A DNA stretch of 64,000 bases, taken from contig VXAA01006448.1 in assembly GCA_013399115.1 (NCBI GenBank), positions 248,001 to 312,000 on the forward strand, given 5' to 3'. Position 1 is the first letter of the stretch, and each line of letters begins with the position of its first letter. Of the stretch, positions 1-12,850 are shown one piece after another. Made by a program: the position numbers and the translations under genes. This DNA comes from Anseranas semipalmata. Its lineage: Eukaryota > Chordata > Aves > Anseriformes > Anseranatidae. The notes under the pieces are model-generated. The model saw only the letters and a program-made list of their open reading frames with translations. It did not search any database and had not been told where the DNA came from.

Positions 1-240
1 ATTGCCGCGGGTTCTATCACTGGTGATTAAGGAGAATAGGTCGGCGCCTGGCCCTCCGCTTCCCCTCGCAAGGAAGTTGTAGACCGCGATGAGATCTCCC
101 CTCAGCCTCCTCTTCTCCAGGCTGAACAGGCCAAGTGACCTCAGCCGCTCCTCATGGTCTTCCCCTTCACCATCTTCGTTGCCCTCCTCTGGACACTCTC
201 CAGCAGTTTGACATCCTTTTTGTACTGTGGTGCCCAGAAG
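1..240 (-). mobile_element. CR1 LINE fragment, antisense, cut by window edge
   Basis: Read on the minus strand, this matches the C-terminal part of a CR1 non-LTR retrotransposon ORF2. The frame contains [15 protein letters not shown], the conserved block downstream of the RT domain, followed by residues like [13 protein letters not shown]. The left end runs out of the window, so the 3' end is not seen. The right end near 237-240 is where similarity stops (after tgtggtgcccag), consistent with the usual 5' truncation of CR1. It is a non-functional fragment. An in-frame + strand reading at 135-368 is an antisense shadow and not a gene. The family assignment rests on pattern recognition, without a library search. 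Confidence 0.88.
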
Positions 241-658
241 GGACAAAGATCCTACTGCCTTTTATGAGTACCCTCCCGTCTGTACCTGCTTTGTGTCACA
301 TCACTCATGTCCCCACTGCATCCCTTGCTACCAGGCCCACGGCACACTGGGGTGCCCGCAGAGCTTGACTGGGGGGCTGGGAGTTGGGTCATAGAGCTTC
401 TTGCAACTGTCTTTCCAAACATGCTTACCAAGAGGTCCCTTCTAGCCTGAATGATCTGAAAGGCGGATATATTCTATGGTCTGAAAAAGAGAGTGGATAG
501 ACAGGGAACCCATTTTGCCAAGGATCCTGAATTAGCCAAGGTAGTGAAGATGAGGGCTAACACGGCGGACAGGTAGAAGAACCTCAAAATACTGTCCAAC
601 TCAGCAAGGGAAGGCAGAGGAAATTCAAAGCCAATGAAAGCAAAGCAATCCTAGCTTT
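241..658. other. Non-coding host sequence
   Basis: No coding, RNA or repeat signal was recognised between the CR1 fragment and the CA microsatellite. Confidence 0.6.
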
Positions 659-708
659 ACACACACACACACAAAANNNNNNNNNNNNNNNNNNNNNNAA
701 AAAAAAAA
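659..708. repeat. CA microsatellite and A-run split by an assembly gap
   Basis: Seven AC units (659-672) run into AAAA, then 22 Ns (677-698), then ten As. The gap sits exactly inside the low-complexity tract, so the true length and content of the repeat are unknown. The reading frame crossing the gap on the minus strand is an artefact. Confidence 0.95.
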
Positions 709-1079
709 GTGTGTTCTGGACTAATATTATTTGGGGTATTGTTGTGATTTCAATAGATAGTCCTATCAAAATGACAGTTCATTGTACACTAATGACTAAA
801 ATAGAAAAATCCAAATGTTCTCAAGTTATTAGAAAGAACTGGAGACAGTAACTATGTCTTGTACAAATTTTGTAATATAGTTGTCTCCAGAATACCATGT
901 GAAATTCTTCTCTCCCTCCATCTCAGGAGGATATAGAGTTGGCAAGAGTTTAGAGAACAGGGAGAAGGATAACCAAACAATTTCTGTAGGAAGATGAGAT
1001 ATTAGAAGAGATGGCTGAGATAGAGAACAACAAGGATTTGTACAAGAGCAAGAAAAACAGAGAGAAGGCAAATTAAGAA
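709..1079. other. Non-coding host sequence
   Basis: AT-leaning on the + strand, purine-rich around 940-1075. No gene or recognisable repeat was seen. Confidence 0.55.
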
Positions 1080-1365
1080 TGACTGTAGGCAGGGCCCTGA
1101 GGGCACCAATTAGTGTTAATGGCCTTGACCAGCTCCACCTGGGACTCGCCCATGCCCTCTGCCCATTGGCCCAGGAGCCCTACTTAGGCTGGGTTAGTGT
1201 GCTCAGTCCTGTCTTTGGCCATGTGCCTTGGAGAGGTCTGGGGCCTATGCTGCAGTCTTGTCTCTAGTCCTGGCTCTGTAATCCTGCTTGCTGTGGGTGC
1301 CCTCAGCTCCAGGTTCATCCTCCTTCTGGACTGCTCAGCATACCTGGAAGCATGTAAGTAGGTTG
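1080..1365 (+). repeat. GC-rich block, possible old interspersed repeat or LTR piece
   Basis: This block is clearly richer in G and C than both flanks, with abrupt borders near 1080 and 1365. It contains an inverted CCAAT-like motif (cccattggccc, about 1161-1171) followed by a weak TATA-like stretch (tacttaggctggg), an arrangement reminiscent of a retroviral LTR promoter. No TG...CA ends, polyadenylation signal, primer-binding site or second copy in the window was found. The + strand frame 1079-1267 (62 codons) is not recognised. It could equally be a unique GC-rich segment, so confidence is low. Confidence 0.25.
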
Positions 1366-3902
1366 GAGGTGTGTCACCATGTATGTGTCTGTATATATAT
1401 GTATGCTGTTAATCAGGATGCAGGGTGAGAGGGACCTTCTGCCTGAGTCAAAATAGACATCTGTACAGTTAGCACCTGAGTGACCACTTGGTCAATAGTC
1501 TTGTATTCTGATGTTTTCAAAGTTTTGTATCAAGCCTGTGTGTAGGAAATAAATAAGTTTCACCTCAGTTTTTGTGTTTTGGTGCAGAGCCTCTATTGGC
1601 TTCAATGAGGATTATTCTTTGCACAAGGAGAGATCTTTAAAGTCTTATTTAACTTCTGGATTTGGTCTGTTTTCTCAAGCAGACAGTCTTTCAAGGTGTT
1701 CATCTCGTCTCCTCTTAGCTCTTCCATTAACATTTAAGAAACATCTGACCAATGTAACCAAACTTGGCAGACAAGCAACAACTTCAGAAACAAGTACCTG
1801 TAAACTATCAAACATGTCCAAGTAACATACCAGATAAACCAGGATTTGAATGAGTACTAAGTAGGGTCGAATTGGACAAATCAACTGTTGGCTTCTGGTC
1901 TCCTTCTAAACATGTGTAAATGATAGTTTATGTAGCTTCTTTATGGCTGCTTAGTCTCATTAATAGAAATGCCTTTTCTATTGAGGGACCAGAATAAGTA
2001 TAGATGGGAGTACCTTAACAATAAGGTACCAAGCTCTAATGTTTGATATAAAACTCTTAATTAAAAGTGGATACTTGCTAACTGGTTTTCATGAGTTTTA
2101 ACTTCTTGTGGCTTTTATGTTTCCTAGACCTCTTAGTTAAAATTTATCTCTTCCCTGGGGCTTTTAACTGAAGCCTGCTGCAGACAAGTATTTTAACTCC
2201 TCTTTGGGTGGATGTATATACATCAACACTCTCCCATTCTCTTTTAAAGTAACAGAAAAAGGTGCAAATGCTGCTTTTTGTTTGTTTGTTTTACTCAGAC
2301 TTCAAATCTCTCTTCAGAGGTAAGTTTTCTTAACTGGGTTAAAGAAATGTAATGTCCAGTCATGTGTGTAGTTAGTACAATGGGATGGGTGTTGCATCCT
2401 GGGAGCACTGGATCCCCCATATTGTTGGTCAGTAGAAAGGACAGTTACAATGATGATGGTTTGCTTCAAGCTCCTTAGGAGAAAATGGCTTTGTTTTCAG
2501 AACTGTGATGGTCCACAAAAGCTTCTTAGTGGTTTTATAGCCTCCATTTTTTTCTGCTCTAAGCTGCTGGGGTATTGAGTATTGTTTAGTAACTTTCTGA
2601 TACATTCTATTCTGAATCCTAGAAGATTGATTGCTTTCTGTTCTTTGAACCTACAGACTAAATTTTAAAGTACTGGAGTGAAAATGTGTGGTTTTTTAAC
2701 TCCCAAATTTAACCAAAATGAAGTAAAAAGCTTGCCTTATCAAAAGGATGCAGAGTTAGACTTTCCCAGAAGTGTGTTTTCTTGTTCTTGGGGTTTTAGA
2801 AGTTAAATCCTTAAGGGAGAGAACACTACAGTCAAGTTTCTTTCCCAAGAGACCACATTCTGCCTTCTCTTCTGCATTTTTTTCTTAAGATTTTAAAGTA
2901 CTAGTTACTGTCTTCATTTTTTTTTTGGTTTGAGCTAATGGTAAGTAGTTTAACTAAAGCAATGAATCATTCATGCTGTTTTTTGAAAAGCCTATAGTTA
3001 TTTCATGAATTTCTGGATTTATTAATTTCATAGCTGCTGCTTCTGCAAGTACTAATTTAGAAGAACTACAATTAAATTGGGACATAGGGCCAGCCTGCTT
3101 TCCTTGGAGTTCAGTTGAGAAACCTTTCTTCTTTAAGAACAGACTTGGGAAATGACTATTGTAACAGATAATTTAGTGCAGGTGGTCTTTCAACATGGTA
3201 ATGCAGTGAAAGGAGATTTAAATAATAGTATTAAATGAAGCTAAAAGCTTCAAGCTTGAGTACTTTCAAGAAATCACTTTACCATTTCAAAGATGACTTC
3301 ACTTTATATGTAAGAAACAGGCAACAGTGCCTCCTGCATTGATAGCTGTTTCTAAAGAGATTAAGAAACACTAAATGTCTGTGGATCATCTTTTCTCAAA
3401 AAAAAAAAAAAACACACACCACCCAAGCTGTAGTAAACTCTGTAATTTGAGCACTGAAATGGGGAGGTAAAAGCTTTTAAGAATCCAGTCTCTCACTGAG
3501 GGTTGTGAGAACTCTGCTAGAGACCTCACCACAGGCAGGATTTTCCTACAAGGTATTTTTTCTGTCTTGTGTAGCCTTATGTTGTAACTTTCTACAAGTG
3601 ATCTAATAGCTATCCATTTCTTGCTAGAACAAAATTGAGCGTCTTCCTCATGGGTGTCTTGTAAAGCTGAACTCTTCAGGAATACTTATAAAATTCCTGG
3701 AGAGTCTCAGATGGAGGATACAGGAAAAGTGCAGAGAAAGATATGTATTAACTTGAAATACTCTAAGGGGACAGGCTGCACTCATTGAGTTTAAGTAGGT
3801 GTTTCCAGGGCTTTGTCCAGAGCTGTTAACTGTTGCTCAGTACTTTCCATGGGCATATCTTCCTATCCTCATCAGAAAGAGAATAGTATGGATTTCAAAT
3901 CA
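1366..3902. other. AT-rich non-coding sequence
   Basis: Nothing recognisable as coding was seen. Frames at 1574-1825 (+) and 1675-1884 (-) overlap antisense and lack family features. Short homopolymers and a TTTG run (near 2277) are the only simple repeats. Confidence 0.6.
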
Positions 3903-3978
3903 AATATCATTTTACTCATGAGCACTCTCTGCATGACCTCGGGCAGCTCACCTATGTCTTTCCATGCCTGAAAGTTTG
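3903..3978 (+). repeat. MIR-like SINE relic
   Basis: The phrase tgcatgacctcgggcagctc followed by acctatgtctttccatgcctg matches the pattern of the MIR core (tgtgaccttgggcaagtcac, then a run ending in a 'tctgtgcctcag'-like phrase). The copy is short and strongly diverged. Assignment is by eye; a RepeatMasker run would decide. Confidence 0.45.
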
Positions 3979-6780
3979 TGATGGTCATGAATAGAGTTCA
4001 GATCTCAGTCTCTGGTCCTAAGATGAATAGCTGTCTCTTTCTTTACAGAGACAAGAAACAGGTTACTTTGAGTAGGAGTGAGCCTGGACATCTGTCCTTG
4101 ATCTCTGTTTTCCTGTCTAAAGGCAGTAAAAGTGGATTGTGGAGTTGTTTCTTCTCTGCAACACATTTGTGGTCTAATCCTGCAAACACTGACATGACCA
4201 GGCCACAATCAAAACATTTAACTGTTGCCTATAAATAGGGAGGCTTGTATTTGCCTGAATTCTCTAAGTGATTAGTCTGAAACTGGGACTGTAAGTGTAG
4301 GCTACACTCCACTGGTAGCATTCCAGGGGCTCTGGATCTGAAAGAGATGACATCTGGGTTGCACAACAGGGATGACTTGGACGAGTAACTCTTGACTTGG
4401 CTGCAAGTGTTTGTGACCATACAGTGCAGATGCTTATTAAGAGCATCTATTCTTTGAGTGGAATTGAGGTCACTGTTTAGCATTTGCCAGTGTCAGGGCC
4501 ATGGTGGTATAGCTGGGGATGCTGTCGCAGGACTTTCCTAGGGCTCTGATTATCCCCCCAGCTCTCTTTCAGTAAAGCAGTGGCTGCTTTTTCCTCAGCA
4601 GGGTTGTCTCCTGTCGAGAAGATAAGGGCTCCAGAAAGTCACGTGACTACTGTTGCACAGAGGTCTTCACAGGATCTGCCTGCACCTTCTGAAATTGTGC
4701 TCTGTGAAACTAGACAAGGCACAAACACTTAACTGGGCAGTTGATATGCCATTGGTTGCTTGATGGTCTCAGGTATGGTTCTCCCAATCTATTTTCATTT
4801 AGGTCTAACAGGTTTTAGGTATATTTCCAAAAAAGAGTCTTGTAAAACTTGCACAGACTTCATGCATGATGCTGAGCCTATAGCTATTATGTCATAGAAG
4901 ATGATTTTGAGATCTACTCCATATACAAATGTTTATACATATAACCAAAATCTCATCAAGCAATCATCATTTATAAGATTGCCTTTTTAAGGAATATTAG
5001 TCTGTTAAATCTTTGTGTAGCAACTGATACTACTAGAAAGTTACATATGATAACTGTACCTGTATGCTAGGCCTGAATAGATGTAAGTTCTACTTGCATA
5101 GCTTTAGTTCTCATGTTTTCAGGTAGGTGCATCATCTGTGATTCTGAATTAGGAAAGATCTTGTTTAAAAGTTATATCTTTAGGCATTAGTTTGCTGTGA
5201 TATTATCTTTGTATTTGCTAGAGGTTCTGGTTTCTCTTGTGGTAATAGCCAAGTTTTGTGTGCTTTCCAGGTGATAAATATAAAAGTAGAAACCCCATTT
5301 GTACCATAATGTTCAGTTTCTTCACTGAAGCTTTTTGGTCATGATTCTTGATTCTTCAGTATATCATGCTAGTTTCCAGGGGAGAATGCCTTTAGCTTTC
5401 CTTGCAGCTCCAAGTCCTTTGCTGTTGTATTTACATTGCTAGGCCTCTCATGTTCTGGTGGGTTTGCTGTGGCCATCAAATATACTGTTGCCTTGTATGT
5501 CTGCCTTGGCTTTTGCCAAGAGTAGGGGCAGCAGAATGGGATGCATCCATCTCATCCACCCAGTTAAGTCTGGCATCTTAATGTGCATGCTTAATCTGAC
5601 AATGCAGTTGGACCTATCAGTCTACAGTAAGAAGATATACTGAGCAGATTTTTTCCTGTTGCTTATTCCTCATACCTGCTGAGGAGAGAGCAGAAGATCA
5701 GCTTTTTATTCTTGTGGGTACTCGGCATCTCTCTTCCCTCTCAAACCACTTGAGACTTTCCCAGCAAATGGTACTGTAGTGGTAGGTTTACATGTTATAG
5801 TATTGCTAGGAAATTATCAAATTAGTGGTGTGAATAAGGGAAACAAAGGACCTATTTGCATATGCCTAATAAAACACTTAATGTTTGTTTAAAATATAGT
5901 TTATGTATGTAGAAATCAATGTGAGAGCAATGTCCTGTTTTTTCCTGACTTGGATCTTGCAAAGATGTAGTCACAAGTATTCTGGTGACACCAAATCTCA
6001 TCAACCAGGAGACAATGAATTCTCCAACCACATCCCCTCGAAGCATTTCTCAGTGTTACCTAAGCAATACCTGACCTATGCAGGAATGGAAAAACAGAAG
6101 TATATTTTGCATATATATTTTGGAAAAGTCAGTGTGCTGCAGCCCATGCTTAAAAATGCTTGCACCAGACATTTTCATCCCTGAGCTGATGTGACTGCTA
6201 TGTTAAAACTCTGTCCTAAAATAGGCTTTAGGTACATATCAAAAGCATCTTATTACTTTCTAAGCTATATATTAAAAACCACATTCCAGACAAAGTTTTA
6301 TACTCCCACCAGTCTGGGGCTAGAGTATAACTTTCTATGGTCCTGTTTTTACAGCCAAGTATCAAATTGGTTAGGCATTTCATTCAACTTCAATAAACGG
6401 TTTGTTTTCTCTGGCCTATACTTGTCCCAGTGGACATCTTTGGTTTATCTTTGGTCAATACTCTTCTGGGACAGCATTAAAGTATCATCTAAATAAGTTA
6501 TAGGGAGCCCTGGAAGAGTAAACAGGAGGGAAGGCTTTGTGTTGAAGTGGGACAGTGGAGGACCATGGGGACAAGTTCTGCTTCTATGCTCAGCTCAGGC
6601 TTGATTTCAAAGAAGGGCAGCCTGAGTCCTGGTCCTGGACTGAATACAACCTGGCAAACCTATGTGAGCGCTGACAGCTAAGTGGAAGAATTTTGTGGTG
6701 CAAGACCCCTGCATGGTACCAGTAGCTAGTAAGTGGCTTAATTTCTCTGGGTATCTACCTAAACACAGTAACCAGTCTTC
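3979..6780. other. Non-coding sequence
   Basis: No supported gene. The small frames here (for example 3978-4238 + and 4229-4483 -) have no recognisable domain, no homologous neighbour and no consistent splice context. 5903-6496 holds two successive + frames of 93 and 101 codons that show no family signature. Confidence 0.55.
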
Positions 6781-6945
6781 ACAGGATCGCGTAGGGATTG
6801 GAAGGGACCTTGAAAGATCATCCAGTCCAGTCCCCCTGCCGGAGCAGGAACACCTAGATCAGGTCACACAGGAACACATCCAGGCGGGTTTTGAATGTCT
6901 CCAGAGAAGGAGACTACACAGCCTCTCTGGGTAGTCTTGTTAAGC
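6781..6945 (-). mobile_element. CR1 LINE 3'-end fragment, antisense
   Basis: The + strand reads attggaagggaccttgaaag, then atcatccagtccag, then ccgaagc-like text and cacatccaggcgggttttga, the complement of the terminal ORF2/3' untranslated part of CR1. Minus-strand orientation follows from the 3' tip lying at the left (near 6781). Similarity fades after about 6945 (ctctctgggtagtcttg), where a 5' truncation or decay begins. It is only about 165 bases and carries no functional module. Confidence 0.85.
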
Positions 6946-9272
6946 TTTGTACTGCAGTAAAACCATTGTCCCTTCATCTGAGCTTTTTAGTGTTAAGTAT
7001 GATTTCTGTGTGCCTGGTAAACTGGAGGGACTTCTTTCCATAGGGTGATTATCCTCAGCAGGGGCACTGCTCTAGTCCATACTGGCCAAGCACTGTGGCA
7101 CAAGATTAGAGCTCCCCAAAATTTAGTCTTCAAAGTTGGAAGGGCCAAGAGGAGTACTGATAAAAACAGTGTTAGTGTGGGAGAGGCCTTTGAATCACAA
7201 CACTAATCAGTGCATCTATACCATGCAGCAGGGGAGGAAGCCTGATCCATTGGGTCTACCTGAACTTCTAACACTAAAGCAATGTTAGAATCAACTCTTA
7301 GTGCAATGTTGCATTTCTATCCACAAGGCAGAGAATAGATACATCTTATTTGTGACAAAACATCTCCTTGCAATTTCAAAAATTACTATTTTAGGGTGAT
7401 AGCACAATTGGAAAATGTTACTGTAACTTAAATTACTACTTGTTGGCTCCTAAGATGCACTTGTACCAATTACTGAGGAAGATTGCATGAGTTATCAGCT
7501 TTAACAGAATGATACTAAGCAGGCAAGCTCTACCTTGCTGTGAAACCTAGGAAAGCAAAGGAGAACAGGGGAAAGGAGAAGAGAATCTTAGTGGAAAAAG
7601 TGCATGTTTCAAAATCCACTTTGCCACAACTCCTCTTGTCACTAAGATGCCAGCTAGCATGAATGTGGCTAGCTTTATACCCAGGAGAGCTGATAATAGC
7701 AACAATTTAAGAATAAAATTGAAGAGGACACAGGCACAGCAGGATCAAAGCATGGAGTGGGTGGGGAACCCTAAAATCAGTCTCTTCAGTACTTGAATTT
7801 GGTGGAAAAGGGCTAAATATCTCCAGACTTCTAAAATGCTGTTAACTTGTAGCAATTTCTGTTTTGAGTCAATGAGAAGAACCTGCTAGGTTTTGGCTGT
7901 CACCCCAGATAGGTCTCTTTCATTATTCTTAATAACTGAGTATTCTAAAGCAGTAGATTTGGTCTTCTGCTCTACTTATTTAAGATGTACTCAGACAAGA
8001 TGAAAGAAAATTGGCAAGTGTGTTTGTAGAGGAGGAACTTCAAAATGAATAAATAAGATTTCAAAGAATAATTCAACGTGCTTTAATCTCTGGGAAGGGA
8101 AAAGGCTTCCCTCTTGAGTGGTGTGATCAGGAATGAGCAGATGCTTATGAATGCAACAAAAGTGTAATTTGGAAGTGCTGGCAGAGAGACCCCAAAGCAC
8201 CTTCTGAAGAGGTCACACCTCTGTGGGCATACTGACTCCTGTTGGATATTTTCTTTTCTGTTTTCCTAGCTTCATATTGTAGGACACCCTACCACACCTC
8301 CCAAAAATAGTGGTATTACTGTATCTATGGATTACAGTAGTCTAGTAATTCCTGTGAAATAGGGGGGTTTATTTCAGTTTGAAATCATTCTCAGCTTCAT
8401 GATTTAAGAATATTAATCTACTTGGAAGAAGCAAATACTGCTCACCAGGAAGAGAGTTGTATCATACCTATTTTCTGTAAGTGAAAGGCATGCAGATGCC
8501 AGAACACTGCATTATCTTTCTTGTTAAATTACACAAATGAGAGTCTCTGGCCAAGCAGAGTTCAATAGTAAAAACAGCTCTGACTCAGATTCCTCCATCT
8601 TATTTGAGATTCAGGGCTCTTTAAATTTAAACTTGTTTTCCATAATGAAGCAATTGTATTAGCAGGCGGAGGTACCATTTCAGATCAGATATGCTAAATC
8701 CTGTACAGTAGCTTGTGGAGCAAAAATTGGTCCTAGCTGAACTTATTGGGATAATTCCAGTGATGCAGCTGCGGCCTTATTTCTCAGCCATATTAAGCAG
8801 CATTGCAGACCAGTTTTGGTGGAGCTGCTTCAGGCTAAGCTTGTTTGGGATATCCTTGCTCACTTGGGCAGCCTCTCAGCAGTGAAGACTAACTCTGCTA
8901 GTTAAATTGTTTCATCAGCACATCAAAGGGAGGTGATGAGAGTATTCTGTGTTGGTACAGAGGACATCCCATAGTGTCCTCAAAACCAAGGGACATCCAC
9001 TGTGGGTAATATAATGGCTGACTCAAGGCAGAAAATCTAAATTACTCTTGTAGGGAAGCAACTGGAAGTGGACTGAGTGCTTTTCAGTAGCCTGCAAATG
9101 CCCCCACTTTTCTTCCTAGGAAGGGTGTAGAGATCAGGAAGTCTCGGGAGCAGGGGCTGGGAAGGAGAGGGAGATGGCATCTGGGTCAGAAAGAGCCCTG
9201 ATATGTGTTCCTTACTGACCTATGTTTCTGTGAGGATTGAGCTAGTGTTTGGGGTAAGGAAAGATGTGTGTG
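6946..9272. other. Non-coding sequence
   Basis: No gene-like frame, RNA gene or recognised repeat. The minus-strand frame 7991-8200 has no family features. Confidence 0.55.
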
Positions 9273-9289
9273 TTTTTTTTTTTTTTTTT
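9273..9289 (+). repeat. T homopolymer (17)
   Basis: An uninterrupted run of 17 Ts preceded by alternating GT. No adjacent element was recognised. Confidence 0.95.
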
Positions 9290-11430
9290 ACAAAATGCAA
9301 GTAATGTACAGAGTTGACAGGGGAAGGGAGCCCTCCCAGGAAATGTTTATAAACATGTAAAGAAGGCTCACCAGAAGTAGTTCCTCTCACTTCCTTTCAC
9401 ATAATGAAAATGAAATAGGTCTGTCAAAGCACTGCTAAATCAAGCACTTGTGAAAACTGAGTCCACTCCAGAAATCATGAGTCATTTTAAATATACACAC
9501 TTTTCTACCATCTTGGTTTTATTTGACTTTGTGTTTCAGACCTTAAGTCATGTTTGTTTGGCTAGTCCCTCATTCCTTCTCTCCTGCAAATAAGAGCCAA
9601 AAAATTCCATTAGGAACAAAGCTGTTTTTCCCAGCAAGAGATCTGTCTTTAAAAAAAAAGTAAACATTCAAGACTTAGAAACTGTAAGAATTAACAATAC
9701 AGATATAAACTGTATATGTACATATCTATGGCTTCAAGTGTAGAACAAAGCTGTCCAGGTGAGTTGGCATGGACACAAACTGCATGCTTTGGGACTAGTT
9801 TTTCCTAAACTTCTGTGCCTGTGAAATTCCACCAAAATGTAAAATTCTCAGATGATTTAATGAGACTGGAGAAGATGGGCTGGAAGATGGCAGTATATTT
9901 TTTTCAGCACCTTTGAAATACGTGCCATACATGTAGGGGATGCACTCAGTAGGCTTTTTAAATAGATTCTAAATCTACTTAAAGGTGAGCTGCAAGGAGG
10001 TTTAGAAGCTATTTTTAAAACAAGCTTTTTTACGTTGCATCTCATGAGCTGTTTTCCAACTAGTCACACATGCTTCTGGCACATGGAGAGACTTTCTGAG
10101 GCTGCTGGCACTCTGCCTACATCTCTGCTGGGCCATGGCAAACTCTATTTTATCTGGAGGGAAAGATGGGCTTTAGGAAGGGAGAACACAAATGCCTCTC
10201 AGTCTTTATGTACCTAATGCCTCTGATTCTTTTCTTTTAGCTGTTTGTTAAGGTACTTCGAGAGTTTATCCTGTACTCCAAGGGCCTGGTTTTTATTCTG
10301 TAAGACCTGTGGCCATTATTTATGCCATTTACACTTGCAGATAAGTACTCTTAAAACTCCATGTACATGGATAATTTATTGTAGTTTTTAAAATTGAAAT
10401 GAGTAACTCCCAACTCCTGATAATATTTGTGAATGCTTGGTTTGTCAATACTTTGATATTCCATTTTAATAGAAAAATACCAGGGGTTATTGCCCATGAT
10501 CCCTTTGATAGCTGTCTAAATTTTCTGGATCGCTTTTGAATCACTGTGCACTTCTACTTTATTAAATGTGAATAACAGAAATTCATTCTCTCCTATTTAA
10601 CTTTTTCCTGTTATCAGCTTGGTCTCACACTGCTAAGTAAATAGGGGTGCCGTCTGTGCATTTGTTCTAAATCTGCTGTTAAGGCAACTGGAGGGCTTTG
10701 GTCATTATTTTATAAGGTCGCAAGTCTATTTGATGAAGCCTAATATGGTCTTGCACAGAAGAAATAAAACCCGGAGGATAAACCTTGATCTTTAATTCAT
10801 CTTCTTTTAGAAGGGAAAAGGAACGTGCTTCCTGTTCTTGAACACAAAAGCCTTTGCTAGCCTGGTAGATGGATGATGAATTAACGTGGCAGACTGAGGC
10901 TGCCTGACTGTGCAAGGCAGGCAGATTGCCACCTCCTATTTGCATGTTAGGCACCAAGATTAACAGTAGGAGGCTGTCTGTCTTTGACTTAGTCTGATAA
11001 TTACACACAATATTGTTTTCTTCCAGCTTAGGGTTAAGGGCTAGTTTCTCAAAAATGGAAAAGAACATGTATGAGACGGGCAAAGAGGCAACTTTTCCTG
11101 AAGCTTCTTATCAGCCTTGCCATTCTGATGGCAAAAACTGGAGCATGTATTCCATGTGCTTGGCAGCATATGTACAGTGCATAAAACACAAGGGAGGATG
11201 AGAAGTTTGACATGGCTTCATAATGAGCAGGAGGAGAAGAGGAATGATTTCCTGGAACTTCCAGCAAGATCTTGTCATAATCTTTTGTCCACCTGAGCAA
11301 GTGGTATGCATTGTATGAGAGGGAATTCACCAAAAATAGTGGAGTGTATTTTAAAGACCTGCAATGGGACCTGACCTGGCATGCTGGGCCAGGCTGCCTG
11401 TCTGGCACAGGGAGGGCTGCATTGCAAGGA
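9290..11430. other. Non-coding sequence
   Basis: Several minus-strand frames of 60-134 codons occur (the longest is 10679-11083), but none shows a recognisable domain, and their codons are not supported by splice sites or a neighbouring gene. Treated as chance frames. Confidence 0.5.
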
Positions 11431-12569
11431 GTTTTTTCTGCATTTTAGCAAGGGTTTTGATACTGTCCCTCACAGCCTTCTCCCAGACAAATTCACCAAT
11501 TGAGGTGAGCAGGTACATGTTATGCTGGGTGAAGAACCAGCAGGATGGTAGGGCTTGAAGTGTCATAGTGGATGGGACTATATCTTGCTGGTGGCCTGTC
11601 ATTAGTGGTGTTCCCTGGGGTTCAATCTTGGGGCCAGTTCTGTTCGATGTTTTTATCAATGATCTGGATGTGGGAGTTGAATGCATCCTTAATAAATTTG
11701 CTGACAATACTAAACTGGGAGGTGCTGTGGACTCTCTTGGAGGGATGAGAGGCTTTGCAGAGGGATGTAGATTGGAGTATTGGGTCATTGGCAATGGCAT
11801 GAAATTTAACAAGAACAAATGTTGGATTCTGCGCTAGGGATGGAGTAATGCCAGACCTAAGTACAGACTGGGAGATGAGTGACTAGAGAGCAGCCCTGCA
11901 GAAAGAGATCTGGGGGCGCTTGTTAATAGTGGGCTCAACATGAACCAGCAGTGTGCCCTGGCAGCCAAGAGGGCAAACGCATTATTAAACACAGCATAGC
12001 CAGCTGGTCAAAAGAGGTGATTCTTCCACTATATTTAGCAGTGGTGTGGCCTCACCTGGAGTATGGTGTGCAGTTCTGGGCTCAACAATTTAAAAAGGCT
12101 GTTAGATACTTGAATATATACAGAGGAGAGCAACAAAGCTGATGAAAGGGCTGGAAGGCATGTCCTGTGAGGAGAGGTAGAGAACATGGCTTTTGTCAAG
12201 CTTTGAGAAAAGGAGGTTGAGGGGTGATCTCATTGCTCTCTACAGCTTCCTGAGGAGGGGAAATGGAGAAGGGGGTGCTGGTCTCTTCTCCCTGGTAAAT
12301 GATGATAGAATGTGTGGGAATGCCTCAAAGCTGTATCAGGGAAGGTTCAGACTACAAGTTAGGAAAAAATTCTTTACTGAGAGGGTAGTTAGACACTGAA
12401 ACAGGCTTCCTAGAGAGGTGGTTGATGACCTGTGCATGTCTGTGTTTAAAAGACATTTGGATAATGCTCCTAATGATAAGCTTTAACTTTGGATCTGCTC
12501 TGAAGCAGTCTGACAGTTGGATGCCATGATCTGTGTAGCCCTCTTCCAACTAAAACTGTTCTACTCAAT
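11431..12569 (+). mobile_element. Decayed CR1 LINE, RT domain to 3' end
   Basis: A 5'-truncated CR1 copy in sense orientation. It starts inside the reverse transcriptase with LHFSKGFDTVPHSLL (about 11437-11482), where the family has YLDFSKAFDTV. It continues through SGVPWGSILGPVLFDVFIND and NKFADNTKLGG (about 11600-11720). The second aspartate of the FADD catalytic motif is changed to asparagine (11697-11708). Downstream are the post-RT landmarks: a 'QCALAA'-like phrase near 11950, [11 protein letters not shown] near 12215, and the 3' portion with ccctcttccaact (about 12539-12551). The frame is broken many times by stops and indels. It ends near 12569 without a clear ATTCTATG repeat. It cannot encode active protein and is more diverged than the copy at 60085-61355. 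Confidence 0.9.
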
Positions 12570-12774
12570 CTGGAGGAACCCAATAGGATGTGTTAAGTGT
12601 AGGCCTGAGCCCTGGGTCCTGCAGTTTGGGTGCATTACTTGTTCTAATTGGCTGGCATTCCCTAGGTAATCACATCTACAACTCTCCCTTCTCTAAAAGC
12701 TGCTTTTCTCCCTCTTGTGAAAGGTAGGGAGAGAGGTGCTAGTGGGAGGGAAATACAAGTGAGAAATTATGACT

Positions 12775-12850
12775 AATCTCTTGATTATGACACCTACCAA
12801 GCAGGAAGCCTTGGTTTCAATCCCAGCTCTCAGAACTACTTTGCACTAAA
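12775..12850 (+). repeat. MIR-like SINE relic
   Basis: The text gccttggtttcaatcccagc followed by tctcagaactactttgcac resembles the left part of MIR (acctgggttcaaatcccagctctg). It is short and diverged. It is not a tRNA gene: the GGTTTCAATCC box-B-like string lacks a matching box A and acceptor stem. Confidence 0.4.

Noticed and set aside
10679..11083. 134-codon minus-strand frame
   Set aside because: Composition is that of random AT-leaning DNA, and overlapping + frames exist.
11351..11818. 155-codon minus-strand frame
   Set aside because: Antisense of the decayed CR1 copy.
12810..12825. Box-B-like ggtttcaatcc suggesting a tRNA gene
   Set aside because: No box A, no acceptor-stem pairing and no cloverleaf; explained better as a MIR relic. 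No tRNA or rRNA was found elsewhere.
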